From contig JABMOI010000202.1 of the NCBI GenBank assembly GCA_013204185.1, forward strand, positions 1-33,654: a stretch of 33,654 nucleotides of DNA, given 5' to 3'. Positions 16,367 through 23,382 of the stretch are shown piece after piece. Within the stretch, counting starts at the first letter, position 1. Each line of letters opens with the position of its first letter. Source of the DNA: a bacterium. Lineage in GTDB: Bacteria > Bacteroidota > Rhodothermia > Rhodothermales > UBA10348. A program made the position numbers and the translations under genes. Under the pieces are notes generated by a model, which saw only the letters and a list, made by a program, of their open reading frames with translations, was not told the DNA's origin and did not search any database.

Positions 16367-16398
16367 CGAGCTAGGTTGCGGTTTACCGAGCTAGGTTG
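16367..16398. repeat. 12-bp direct repeat over the end of cutC
   Basis: CGAGCTAGGTTG occurs at 16367-16378 and again at 16387-16398, 20 bases apart. The second copy encodes the last residues of CutC; the first lies just beyond its stop, so the gene end is partly duplicated, as in the cupin gene. Confidence 0.7.
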
Positions 16399-17093
16399 AC
16401 TAAAGCTTCGACCTTGTCCCTTGATGTTAGTCCGTTTTCTAGGACTGAGGAATAAGCATGGAGGGAAATACGATGGCCAGCGAGGGCTTCAAGTAAAGCA
16501 GGGGCATTGGTTTCTGACACGCCTCCTCCAATCACAAATTCCATTTTAGGGAAGGCGGCTGCATAGTTTTGAATCTCTTGAATTCCTTCGGTGGCATTTT
16601 TACCTGAAAGCCACAGGTTGCCTGATGTAAGAATGCGTTGGAAGCGGCAATCTGTAAGTGCTTGAAGAGCATCAATTGGGTTGTCCAAGGCATCAAATGC
16701 CCTGTGGAAGGTGGTCAGAACCCCATTGTAACTAGAAAATGTGCCTATTTCCTCGCAGAATGTTTCGTCAATCTCTCCGTTATCGAGCGAGCCAACTACA
16801 ATTCCGTCAACACCAAGAGCTATCATTTCTTCGGCGCTGGTAAGCATGGTTAGCCGTTCGGAGCGGGAAAAATTGAAGTCTCCAGATCGAGGTCTGATCA
16901 TCACCAAAATGTCGATTCGACCGCCAACCGCGTCCACAATATTTTGAATGATCTCAGAGTCAGGGGTTAACCCGCCTTCATCCATAGAGGCACAGCACTC
17001 AATTCGGTGGGCGCCAGCTGCTTCAGCTGCCGTGGCAGAAATGAGCGCATCAGCAGGATTGGAACAATCGATACAAATTTCGACTTGAGTCAT
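16383..17093 (-). CDS. cutC: CutC family protein
   Basis: A 236-residue cytoplasmic TIM-barrel protein, close to the usual length of about 245. Recognisable family stretches are EICIDCSNPADALISATAAEAAGAHRIECC at the N-terminus, GGLTPD, VMIRPRSGDFNFS, GVDGIVVGSLDNGEID, TFHRAFD and ILTSGN. CutC was first linked to copper homeostasis in E. coli, but its biochemical role is disputed, so only the family is certain. It faces away from the M20 peptidase gene, with 125 bases between start codons, and converges on the DUF5777-type gene. Confidence 0.92.
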   Translation of the reverse strand: MTQVEICIDCSNPADALISATAAEAAGAHRIECCASMDEGGLTPDSEIIQNIVDAVGGRIDILVMIRPRSGDFNFSRSERLTMLTSAEEMIALGVDGIVVGSLDNGEIDETFCEEIGTFSSYNGVLTTFHRAFDALDNPIDALQALTDCRFQRILTSGNLWLSGKNATEGIQEIQNYAAAFPKMEFVIGGGVSETNAPALLEALAGHRISLHAYSSVLENGLTSRDKVEALVNLAR

Positions 17094-17218
17094 GGCAATG
17101 AGGTTAGATTTATGCTCAATTTAAGACATCCATTTCATCTTAAATCGGATTGTCTGAAAACAGTACCTATCTTGGATCCGGCCATTTACGGTCTGTTTAG
17201 CACTAATTATACACCGCT

Positions 17219-18541
17219 ATGCGCCTTAGTCGTAACCTTTTAACCGTTTTTATTTTAACCGTCCTCATGGCATATACGAGAGACTCTCTTGCCCAATCCA
17301 ATCTGAGTACTTCTGAGCGCCAATTGGTGGAGTTCATTGAGTCACGCGTTGATCCAGCCATCTCCTTTTTGGAGCGCGTCGTCAACATAAATAGCGGCTC
17401 CATGAATTTTGACGGGGTAAAGGAAGTTGGTGCCGAGTTTGCCAAGGAGCTTGAACCACTGGGTTTTAAAACATGGTGGGTGGATGGGACCGCGTTTTCT
17501 CGGGCGGGGCATTTGTTCGCTTCTCGGGGTACGCGCGGGCCGCATTTCTTATTGATTGGGCATTTGGACACGGTGTTCGAAATAGACAGCTCCTTCCAAA
17601 AATTTACCCGTCTATCTGAAGAAAAGGCAGAAGGTCCCGGCGTCATTGACATGAAAGGCGGCGATGTGGTGATGGTAGAGGTTGTGCGCGCCCTCTACGA
17701 GACGGGCGTTTTAGACAACATGACCGTGACCATTGCATTGATTGGAGACGAAGAGTCCTCTGGTGATCCTCTAGAAGTGGGGAGAGCGTCTCTTGTAGAG
17801 GCAGCTGACAATGCGGATATAGCCCTGGCGTTTGAACCAGGCGACGGAGATCCTCAGACGGCTGTGTTAGCCCGGCGTGGTTTCACCGGTTGGGAGGTAC
17901 ACGCCAAAGGGATCAGGGGGCATTCATCAGCGGTGTTTTCGGATGAAATGGGGTACGGCTCCATCTACGAAGCAGCGCGAATTCTGACTCATTTTCAGGA
18001 GTCTCTGGTCGGAGAGGAATTGCTCACATTCAATCCGGGCCTCATTCTCGGCGGTACGACTCTCGAGTATGATGAGGAAAATGACAGAGGGAGTGCTATC
18101 GGGAAATCGAATGTCATCTCAGAAAAAACCATCGTAACAGGAGACCTGAGGAGCATTTCTCCCGAGGTACGCGAGCGAGTAAAGACAAAAATGCGGGAGA
18201 TTGTGTCAAATAATTTGCCTGGAACGAGTGCTGAAATCATTTTTAGGGATAGCTATCCTCCTATGGGGATGACAGCGGGGAATGAGGAACTCCTCACCAT
18301 GCTTAGCAAGGCCAGTGTAGACGCAGGGTATGCCCCAGTTAGGGCAGGTGATCCTGCAGATGCAGGCGCAGCGGACGTATCGTTTGCCGCAGGTCGCGTA
18401 GAAATGGCGCTGGACGGGCTTGGGATGACGGGAGATGGAACTCACACCACGACCGAATGGGCTGATTTGAGCACGCTGCCCATGCAGACCATCCGAGTTG
18501 CCCTACTTATGAAGCGAATTACTGAGTCCTGGGGCAAATAA
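17219..18541 (+). CDS. Secreted M20 family metallopeptidase (glutamate carboxypeptidase type)
   Basis: Exported zinc peptidase of 440 residues with a Sec signal (LLTVFILTVLMAYTRDSLAQ). The metal and catalytic residues of the M20 family are all present: H115 and D117 in LIGHLDTVF, bridging D144 in GVIDMKGGD, E178/E179 in IGDEESSGD, the metal ligand in LAFEPGDGD (E206), and the late His409 in GDGTHTTTEW. A dimerisation domain (GFTGWEVHAKGIRGHSS) interrupts the catalytic one. The closest characterised relative by pattern is carboxypeptidase G2, which removes C-terminal glutamate; the true substrate is unknown. It ends 116 bases before marR and just upstream of the first MarR operator. Confidence 0.92.
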   Translation: MRLSRNLLTVFILTVLMAYTRDSLAQSNLSTSERQLVEFIESRVDPAISFLERVVNINSGSMNFDGVKEVGAEFAKELEPLGFKTWWVDGTAFSRAGHLFASRGTRGPHFLLIGHLDTVFEIDSSFQKFTRLSEEKAEGPGVIDMKGGDVVMVEVVRALYETGVLDNMTVTIALIGDEESSGDPLEVGRASLVEAADNADIALAFEPGDGDPQTAVLARRGFTGWEVHAKGIRGHSSAVFSDEMGYGSIYEAARILTHFQESLVGEELLTFNPGLILGGTTLEYDEENDRGSAIGKSNVISEKTIVTGDLRSISPEVRERVKTKMREIVSNNLPGTSAEIIFRDSYPPMGMTAGNEELLTMLSKASVDAGYAPVRAGDPADAGAADVSFAAGRVEMALDGLGMTGDGTHTTTEWADLSTLPMQTIRVALLMKRITESWGK

Positions 18542-18585
18542 AAAGCAGGCGGAGATAGGACGTTGATGAAGAATCCACAAAGTAG

Positions 18586-18625
18586 TTGACTAGACAAGTA
18601 AGTCGTAGTATATTTGACCAATCAA
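18586..18625 (+). promoter_or_regulatory. marR promoter with two overlapping MarR-type operators
   Basis: TTGACTAGACAA (18586-18597) is one base from the palindrome TTGACTAGTCAA; TTGACCAATCAA (18614-18625) keeps the TTGA....TCAA arms. TTG at 18586 lies 20 bases before TATATTTG (18609-18616), which matches the Bacteroidota -7 element TAnnTTTG; the same bases also give TTGACT-17-TATATT. One operator covers the upstream promoter element and the other the -7 element and start region, as expected for autorepression. marR starts 33 bases downstream of the second site. Confidence 0.7.
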
Positions 18626-18657
18626 TTAAAGCACTCCGGTAACGGGTTGTTTACTTC

Positions 18658-19125
18658 ATGAAGTCGATTCAATCAGATCTAAAGCCATCAAAGCGGGTTC
18701 CGACACTAGGTGCGGAGGCGACGATAGCTTTATCTAGAACCGCTTCGTTAGTCAAGCATGAGTTGGAAATTGAACTTGAGGAGCATGGTATCACGCTACA
18801 ACAGTTTAACGTTCTGCGCATCTTGAGAGGGGCTAAGGAGCCTCTGCCCACCATGGAAATTGGTGCTAGGATGATTGAGCGAGAACCGGGTATTACCAGG
18901 TTGTTGTCTCGACTTGAAGCAAAAGAATTAGTGCAGCGGACTCGTTGCACGGAAGACGCTAGACGAATTTGGATAGCTATCACAGACAAAGGATTAAACT
19001 TACTGACTGATATTGGTGAGTTATCTGAGTTTGGTGTGAGAGAGCCAATTCAAACGCTGGACTCGGAAGAGTTAACCGTCTTTATCAAAATCCTGGACAA
19101 AATTCGGGCGGCAATGCCATCCTAG
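18658..19125 (+). CDS. MarR family transcriptional regulator
   Basis: A 155-residue DNA-binding protein of the MarR family. The winged-helix region is seen in LQQFNVLRILRGAKEPLPTMEIGARMIEREPGITRLLSRLEAKELVQRTRCTEDARRIWIAITDKG, with the recognition helix around EPGITRLLSRLE and the wing at RCTEDARRIW. Dimer helices lie at both ends. No conserved Cys of the OhrR type is evident in the N-terminal helix, so sensing is probably by ligand rather than thiol oxidation (inference). Six palindromes of the kind MarR proteins bind flank the gene: two at its own promoter and four before the next gene, so it likely represses itself and that gene. Confidence 0.92.
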   Translation: MKSIQSDLKPSKRVPTLGAEATIALSRTASLVKHELEIELEEHGITLQQFNVLRILRGAKEPLPTMEIGARMIEREPGITRLLSRLEAKELVQRTRCTEDARRIWIAITDKGLNLLTDIGELSEFGVREPIQTLDSEELTVFIKILDKIRAAMPS

Positions 19126-19140
19126 TTTTTTCCGATATAG

Positions 19141-19262
19141 TTGACTAGTCAAACAAGAGAAAACAAATGCAAAGCAACGGACCACTTCGCTAGATAGTTG
19201 ATTAATCAATTATGTGGCCCATTACTTGACTAGTCAACTAGCAACCTTTCTTGATCACTCAA
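19141..19262 (+). promoter_or_regulatory. Array of four MarR-type operators before the NTF2-like gene
   Basis: TTGACTAGTCAA at 19141-19152 (perfect palindrome), TTGATTAATCAA at 19198-19209 (perfect), TTGACTAGTCAA at 19226-19237 (perfect, flanked by TAC and CTA) and TTGATCACTCAA at 19251-19262 (arms kept). Start-to-start spacings are 57, 28 and 25 bases; the pair at marR is also 28 apart. No clear TAnnTTTG element was found here, so the promoter position is open. Confidence 0.72.
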
Positions 19263-19278
19263 AAAACAACCAGATACA

Positions 19279-19662
19279 ATGGAAGCAAATACGATTACAC
19301 GTAAAGAAGAACTGCTAAATTTAGTAACCGACCTGAACGGAATGATCCTGAACGGTCAAGTACTAGAAGCACACGATAAGTTTTATGCCAATGATGTCAT
19401 TCAAATGGAAAACTCAGAAATGAGCTTTGAGGGCAAAGAACTAAATCGGAAAAGAGAAGAGGAGTGGGTCAACAACATTGTTGAGTTCCGCGGTGCTGAA
19501 GTCAAATCGATCGCAGTAGACGAGGCAAACGACATCACGATGGTCGAATGGTTCATGGACTACACTCACAAAGAATGGGGATCCAAAACCTACCAGCAAG
19601 TCTGTGTCCAACGTTGGAATGGAAACCACATTGTTCACGAACGCTACTACAATGGCGGCTAG
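19279..19662 (+). CDS. NTF2/SnoaL-like protein
   Basis: A small soluble 127-residue protein with the cone-shaped NTF2/SnoaL fold pattern: an N-terminal helical part (LLNLVTDLNGMILNGQVLEAHDKFYANDVIQME) and four strands ending TMVEWFMDYTHKEWGSKTYQQVCVQRWNGNHIVHERYY. Members are enzymes, binding proteins or of unknown function, and no catalytic residue can be assigned. Four MarR-type palindromes fill the 153 bases before it, so it is the most likely target of the adjacent MarR regulator. A strong terminator follows 33 bases after the stop, so it is the last gene of its unit. Confidence 0.82.
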   Translation: MEANTITRKEELLNLVTDLNGMILNGQVLEAHDKFYANDVIQMENSEMSFEGKELNRKREEEWVNNIVEFRGAEVKSIAVDEANDITMVEWFMDYTHKEWGSKTYQQVCVQRWNGNHIVHERYYNGG

Positions 19663-19695
19663 ATTCAAGCCGTGTAGCTTTTAGAGCTGAAACGG

Positions 19696-19735
19696 AAAGA
19701 GGGCGCGATGCAAAGCATCGCGCCCTCTTTCTTTT
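19696..19735 (+). terminator. Rho-independent terminator after the NTF2-like gene
   Basis: Perfect 16-bp stem AAAGAGGGCGCGATGC / GCATCGCGCCCTCTTT with loop AAA, followed by CTTTT. It lies between converging genes; the flanking A and T runs could make it work in both directions. Confidence 0.92.
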
Positions 19736-19739
19736 ATAT

Positions 19740-20870
19740 CTAAATGGAAGCGCTTAGGTTAAGAACTGGGTGTTTACCTGGAGCGGTGATCACGTTCAAT
19801 AGATCGAAAGAAAGATCTATTTGGCTCTTGCGATCTCCGGTTTTGACGAGGACTTCAACCGTATGATGTGGGGGTACAATCATTAAGTCTGCTCTGTCAT
19901 GGAAACGGAAATCAGAAGTATTTCTGAGCGTGAACTCGGATTCGGAAGAGTTGGTGATATTCACTTTCAAAATGGAGGTGTCTCCTTGATAAGCAGCTGA
20001 TGTGATGGACAGCGATGCGTTTACTAAGGGCATAACGTGTTCTTCACGTCCAATTAGGGTGTTCATGTACCATGCTACGGTTCTGCGAGCCAACAAGGCT
20101 TCTTTTATGCCTTCCTCTGAACGTTCTTTTGCCAACACAATTGTTACTGGCCGATGCCCTCCGCCTGGTATATCGTATTGCCAATCCACCAAGCCATGAA
20201 TATCTGATGTTCCGATAATGGCCAGGTTGTATTCCAGTGCGATCTCTAACGCTTCATCCGAATAGGTAATGTCGTTTACGACCTCGATACCTTGCACCTG
20301 TCCTTTGTTGATCAATTCGATGTTTTTTTCCTCGACCCGGGCAACTCCATCTTTACGCTGAGCCGTCCAGTTGGGGTGGTTCATAAACGTAAAGCCACCC
20401 TGTTTTTGGGCTTCTGCATAAGCGCCTTCCGCATCATCAAGTAATAACGGATTCGCATCCTGAATGAAAATGGTATTCGCATGTCCAAAAGGAAGTGAAC
20501 GTGTGATCTCTGATCCTCGAATCACAATCAGATCACTCGCTGCAGCGGACTTAATGGCTAGGTCAAATGCACGGTTTCGATCGGGGTGGGGGATGTCATC
20601 TTTATGCGGTTGATACTCTAAGTGCTCTGTCACAGCGATGCAGTCAATCTGGTCACGCAAAGCCTCTTGAACCCGAATGGAAGGCCATACTTCTCCATCT
20701 GAGAACACGGTATGCATATGGAAATCGCAGGTCAAGCTTAAAAAACCTTCTGTATCTGGAAATTCTATAGCTCTACCATTTCCGTGCTCATGTGCCTGAC
20801 GAGCCTGGACTGTGCTTGAGAAAGCTCCAAGGAAAAGAAAAAATGCCGTAAGCGGTGTAATACGTTTCAT
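19740..20870 (-). CDS. Secreted PHP-domain phosphodiesterase (Sb-PDE-like)
   Basis: Exported metal-dependent phosphoesterase of 376 residues with a Sec signal (LTAFFLFLGAFSSTVQA). The PHP domain has its metal motifs in order: CDFHMHTVFSDGE (H51, H53), AVTEHLEY, GSEITRS, FMNHPNW and GTSDIHGLVDW. The stretch FSDGEVWPSIRVQEA is typical of the group annotated as Sb-PDE phosphodiesterases, a name taken from a Sphingobium organophosphate diesterase; the natural substrate is unknown. The C-terminal third (from about residue 280) is an immunoglobulin-like or beta-rich domain with no motifs. A terminator of the upstream cytochrome gene lies between the two, so it has its own promoter. Confidence 0.85.
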   Translation of the reverse strand: MKRITPLTAFFLFLGAFSSTVQARQAHEHGNGRAIEFPDTEGFLSLTCDFHMHTVFSDGEVWPSIRVQEALRDQIDCIAVTEHLEYQPHKDDIPHPDRNRAFDLAIKSAAASDLIVIRGSEITRSLPFGHANTIFIQDANPLLLDDAEGAYAEAQKQGGFTFMNHPNWTAQRKDGVARVEEKNIELINKGQVQGIEVVNDITYSDEALEIALEYNLAIIGTSDIHGLVDWQYDIPGGGHRPVTIVLAKERSEEGIKEALLARRTVAWYMNTLIGREEHVMPLVNASLSITSAAYQGDTSILKVNITNSSESEFTLRNTSDFRFHDRADLMIVPPHHTVEVLVKTGDRKSQIDLSFDLLNVITAPGKHPVLNLSASI

Positions 20871-20920
20871 ACTTGTAGAGATTTCGAAGGTGTAGTCTTT
20901 GGAACCAGTTAGACGCCCAC

Positions 20921-20950
20921 AAAAAAGGGGGTCCGATCTCGAACCCCCTT
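20921..20950 (-). terminator. Rho-independent terminator of the Met/His-rich cytochrome gene
   Basis: On the minus strand AAGGGGGT and ACCCCCTT form an 8-bp stem with a 10-base loop, followed directly by the T-run TTTTTTG. It lies 53 bases after the cytochrome stop codon and before the start of the PHP gene. Confidence 0.85.
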
Positions 20951-21002
20951 AATCTCCTGAAAAAAAATGACTGAAGTGGAATCAGATTGTTAAGAATTTG
21001 GC

Positions 21003-21563
21003 TCAATCCATTTTTTTATGCTGGGGCATAGCGCCTTTCATTCCTTTCATGTCATGATCCATCTTGCCCTTCATGTCATGCTGCATTTTACCCTGCATAC
21101 CGTTCATTCCTTCCATTCCTTCTTCAGATAGCAGCGATACTAAGTATTGCACAACCGCCGTGCGTTCCTCTTCGGTAATGGTGAGGGGCGGCATTAAGCC
21201 ATGCTCTTCAATTGCCATAGCAGGAAGCGCTGAGCGCTCTTTATCTGGGGCCTCCAACCAAGAAGTAAGTGCGTTTTGCAAAGCCTCAGTTGAATCGTAC
21301 TTCATTTGATAGTGCCGCAAAATCATTTTCATGGGTGGGGCAATAGGTTTCCCATTTTCCATGGATGCAGGTGGATCCATTTGGTGGCAAGTCGAACAAA
21401 CTTGGTTGAAAACCCGCTCTCCTTCGTCGGTTTTTAGTTGATTCGAGTTGGTTTGCTGAAAGGCACTCAACAGGAGCGTTGCAAGAAAAACGATTAGGAG
21501 TAAGACCAAGAACCTGACAGTTCCGGCCACGGGTTTCGATTGATGATTGTGTACAACGTTCAT
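21003..21563 (-). CDS. Mono-haem c-type cytochrome with a Met/His-rich C-terminal tail
   Basis: A 186-residue exported protein anchored by one N-terminal helix (VRFLVLLLIVFLATLLLSAF). The cytochrome domain binds haem at CSTCH (residues 56-60); ALPAMA and HGLMPPLTITEEE carry the likely distal Met and the closing helix AVVQYLVSLL. From residue 150 to the end, the tail has ten Met and three His in 37 residues, repeated as MKGKMDHDMKGMKG. Such Met/His runs bind copper(I) or other soft metals in periplasmic copper proteins, so a metal-handling or copper-relay role is a reasonable inference. A terminator with a T-run follows. No oxidase subunit gene is nearby. Confidence 0.85.
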   Translation of the reverse strand: MNVVHNHQSKPVAGTVRFLVLLLIVFLATLLLSAFQQTNSNQLKTDEGERVFNQVCSTCHQMDPPASMENGKPIAPPMKMILRHYQMKYDSTEALQNALTSWLEAPDKERSALPAMAIEEHGLMPPLTITEEERTAVVQYLVSLLSEEGMEGMNGMQGKMQHDMKGKMDHDMKGMKGAMPQHKKMD

Positions 21564-21751
21564 TGTCGAAGGTCACCTCAGGACGATTGAATCTAAATAT
21601 GAACAATTGCCCCCAGAGGGCTCTCATTCTCATTTAGAGCATAGCAAACAATCGCTCCGTATGGAATAAGCGAGATTCCTAGTTCACCGTGGAGGTTGAG
21701 GGGCCATTTGGTTGAGGTGGAATTCCCTACTGGATGGAATTGCCTACCAAA

Positions 21752-22309
21752 CTAGGCCATCGTCTTTTTCCAATCCCGATACCCAATGCCACACAAAATG
21801 AGGAAAATGAAGTATTGGCCGGAGAACAGGTAGAGGCCTTTTAACGCGTAAATCGAGATCGCTACGATGTCAATGATGAACCAATAGATCCAGTTTTCTA
21901 GTCGTTTTTGAGCCATAAACCATTGCGCTACAAGGCTTGCCACGGTTGTGAATGCATCCCCGTATGGAAAGGCAGCTTGAGTATTCTTACTCATAACCAG
22001 GCCCCACAAAACGGTACCTATCGCCGTAAAACCAACCCAAAAAGCATTTTGACGCACAGACATTGTGCTGACTGGCAACGCCTCAGAACCAACCGGCTTT
22101 CGTGACCAATGAATCCATCCATACACATTCATCCCAAAATAGTACACGTGCAGGATCATGTCCGAGTAGAGGAAAGAATCATAGAACACGATGGCGGCAA
22201 CTGCTACGGATACCAATCCAATGGGCCAGCACCAAATGTTCTGCTTGGTAACCAAATAGACACTCCACAGGCCCGTAATAGCAGCCAATGCTTCAAGAGC
22301 TAACATCAT
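21752..22309 (-). CDS. pnuC: Nicotinamide riboside transporter PnuC
   Basis: A 185-residue inner-membrane protein with about seven transmembrane segments. The PnuC signature is visible as GLWSVYLVTKQNIWCWPIGLVSV, FYDSFLYSDMILHVYYFGMNVYGWIHW and ENWIYWFIIDIVAISIY, with the tryptophan and asparagine residues that line the vitamin site. PnuC imports nicotinamide riboside (relatives carry thiamine or riboflavin), so the exact vitamin is inferred from family only. Two ATG codons stand side by side at the start; the first overlaps the stop of the upstream gene as ATGA, so the two genes are translationally coupled. No riboswitch was recognised before the pair. Confidence 0.92.
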   Translation of the reverse strand: MMLALEALAAITGLWSVYLVTKQNIWCWPIGLVSVAVAAIVFYDSFLYSDMILHVYYFGMNVYGWIHWSRKPVGSEALPVSTMSVRQNAFWVGFTAIGTVLWGLVMSKNTQAAFPYGDAFTTVASLVAQWFMAQKRLENWIYWFIIDIVAISIYALKGLYLFSGQYFIFLILCGIGYRDWKKTMA

Positions 22310-22812
22310 AATGTTGGAACTGTCATGATATTGGGTACGTGACCCGTAATCTGGAAAATGGATTTGAGACCCAGATTACTAAGCACAACGGTGCTCGTGT
22401 TCTGAAGTGGGTGGCACCGGACAAAGTCTGCATTCCAAATGCTCGAATCTATTATGACATCCACCTGATGTTGAGGATCGTTAATGACCCCCATCAACGT
22501 AACGGAGCCTGGAGACACGCCAAGATAGGTATTCATTCGCTGCTCTGACGCGAAACTGAGCCGACCATACCCTGTGATTTCTCCAAGATGCATGAGATCT
22601 ACAGATACGTCGTGTGGAACGACAATTAGAACATGCCTTTTCCCTTTCTTGTCCCGAACAAAGAGGTTTTTCGTACGCGCACCACCAATCTCAAAGGACA
22701 CCATTTCTGAAACCTGTTCCACGGTGAAAACAGCCTCATGATCGTGCCGCTCATATTCGATGCCGTTTTGTTCAAGAAACGAAATTGCGCGGTCAACTCG
22801 AGAGTCGGTCAT
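22306..22812 (-). CDS. YbaK/ProX-type aminoacyl-tRNA deacylase
   Basis: A 168-residue cytoplasmic protein of the YbaK/prolyl-tRNA-synthetase-associated domain family. It begins VDRAISFLEQNGIEYERHDHEAVFTVEQV, then has GARTKNLFVRDKKGKRHVLIVVPHDVSVDL (the conserved TKNLFL-D-K signature of ProX-type members), LGVSPGSVTLMGVINDP and FVRCHPLQNTSTVVLS. ProX-type members clear alanine from mischarged tRNA-Pro. The single-domain form acts in trans. Its stop overlaps the pnuC start in ATGA. Confidence 0.88.
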   Translation of the reverse strand: MTDSRVDRAISFLEQNGIEYERHDHEAVFTVEQVSEMVSFEIGGARTKNLFVRDKKGKRHVLIVVPHDVSVDLMHLGEITGYGRLSFASEQRMNTYLGVSPGSVTLMGVINDPQHQVDVIIDSSIWNADFVRCHPLQNTSTVVLSNLGLKSIFQITGHVPNIMTVPTL

Positions 22813-22897
22813 GTGGTATCCATTTCAATAGGAGGGTCTGCCATAGAGCACGTTCCGGAACTGGCCGAGGCGGGTTGGGGCATACTCGAGCTCTGTC

Positions 22898-23326
22898 TTA
22901 ATTTAAATTGACAGGCAGAGCCGAGTCCTCCAGTGGTGTATGACCGAAAATAGAAAAATACACCCATAAAATGCCTGAAAAGAACACACCGTGTAGCAAC
23001 AGAACGATACCAGCCCCGGAAAACGAACCACCCGATTTGTTGAATTCGAAGACCAAAAACTTCGTTTCTTCAGACATAAAGAGAAATCCGGCTAACAATA
23101 TTCCGCTAAACAAGGCCAACGTAAAAAGTTGAATTCGCCCTATCCATTTCCAAAACGACTTGGGTTGAAGTAAGCCAATGCCAACAGGAAATAGCAGCGT
23201 CTCAAAGTTTAGCAGGTCCAATTCACCCGAAGTGATTTCGCCCACAAAGTCTAGCCAGGCAAACAATCCGAGAACCACGCAGACGACGCCGGCGCAGAAA
23301 AATGAGGAGCGAGTCGTGTCAATCAT
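22898..23326 (-). CDS. Four-helix membrane protein of unknown function
   Basis: A 142-residue integral membrane protein. Four hydrophobic segments are visible: FFCAGVVCVVLGLFAWL, LLFPVGIGLL, IQLFTLALFSGILLAGFLF and GAGIVLLLHGVFFSGILWVYF. No family signature. The ORF track starts it at 23386, but the first 20 codons there are a transcribed hairpin (23341-23377) read through as protein; the ATG at 23326 gives a normal N-terminus immediately before the first helix and is preceded by AACTCCTTAAATAAT with no coding look. The gene follows the Cys-rich lipoprotein on the same strand. Confidence 0.7.
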   Translation of the reverse strand: MIDTTRSSFFCAGVVCVVLGLFAWLDFVGEITSGELDLLNFETLLFPVGIGLLQPKSFWKWIGRIQLFTLALFSGILLAGFLFMSEETKFLVFEFNKSGGSFSGAGIVLLLHGVFFSGILWVYFSIFGHTPLEDSALPVNLN

Positions 23327-23340
23327 ATTATTTAAGGAGT

Positions 23341-23377
23341 TTTGGGTCTGGAGCCCTTCATGGGCTCCAGACCCAAA
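23341..23377 (-). terminator. Hairpin between two minus-strand genes
   Basis: Perfect 16-bp stem TTTGGGTCTGGAGCCC / GGGCTCCAGACCCAAA with a 5-base loop, located 6 bases after the lipoprotein stop. It lacks a T-run on the minus strand, so it may terminate only partly or protect the upstream message. Confidence 0.78.
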
Positions 23378-23382
23378 AAGAC

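Noticed and set aside
20925-20950. GGTTCGAG on the minus strand, resembling a tRNA T-arm
   Set aside because: The stem pairs GGGGGT with ACCCCC around a 10-base loop and is followed by a T-run; no acceptor, D-arm or anticodon arm could be placed upstream. It is a terminator.
21564-21751. Possible small gene between the cytochrome and pnuC
   Set aside because: No open frame with a ribosome site or coding look; it probably holds only the cytochrome promoter.
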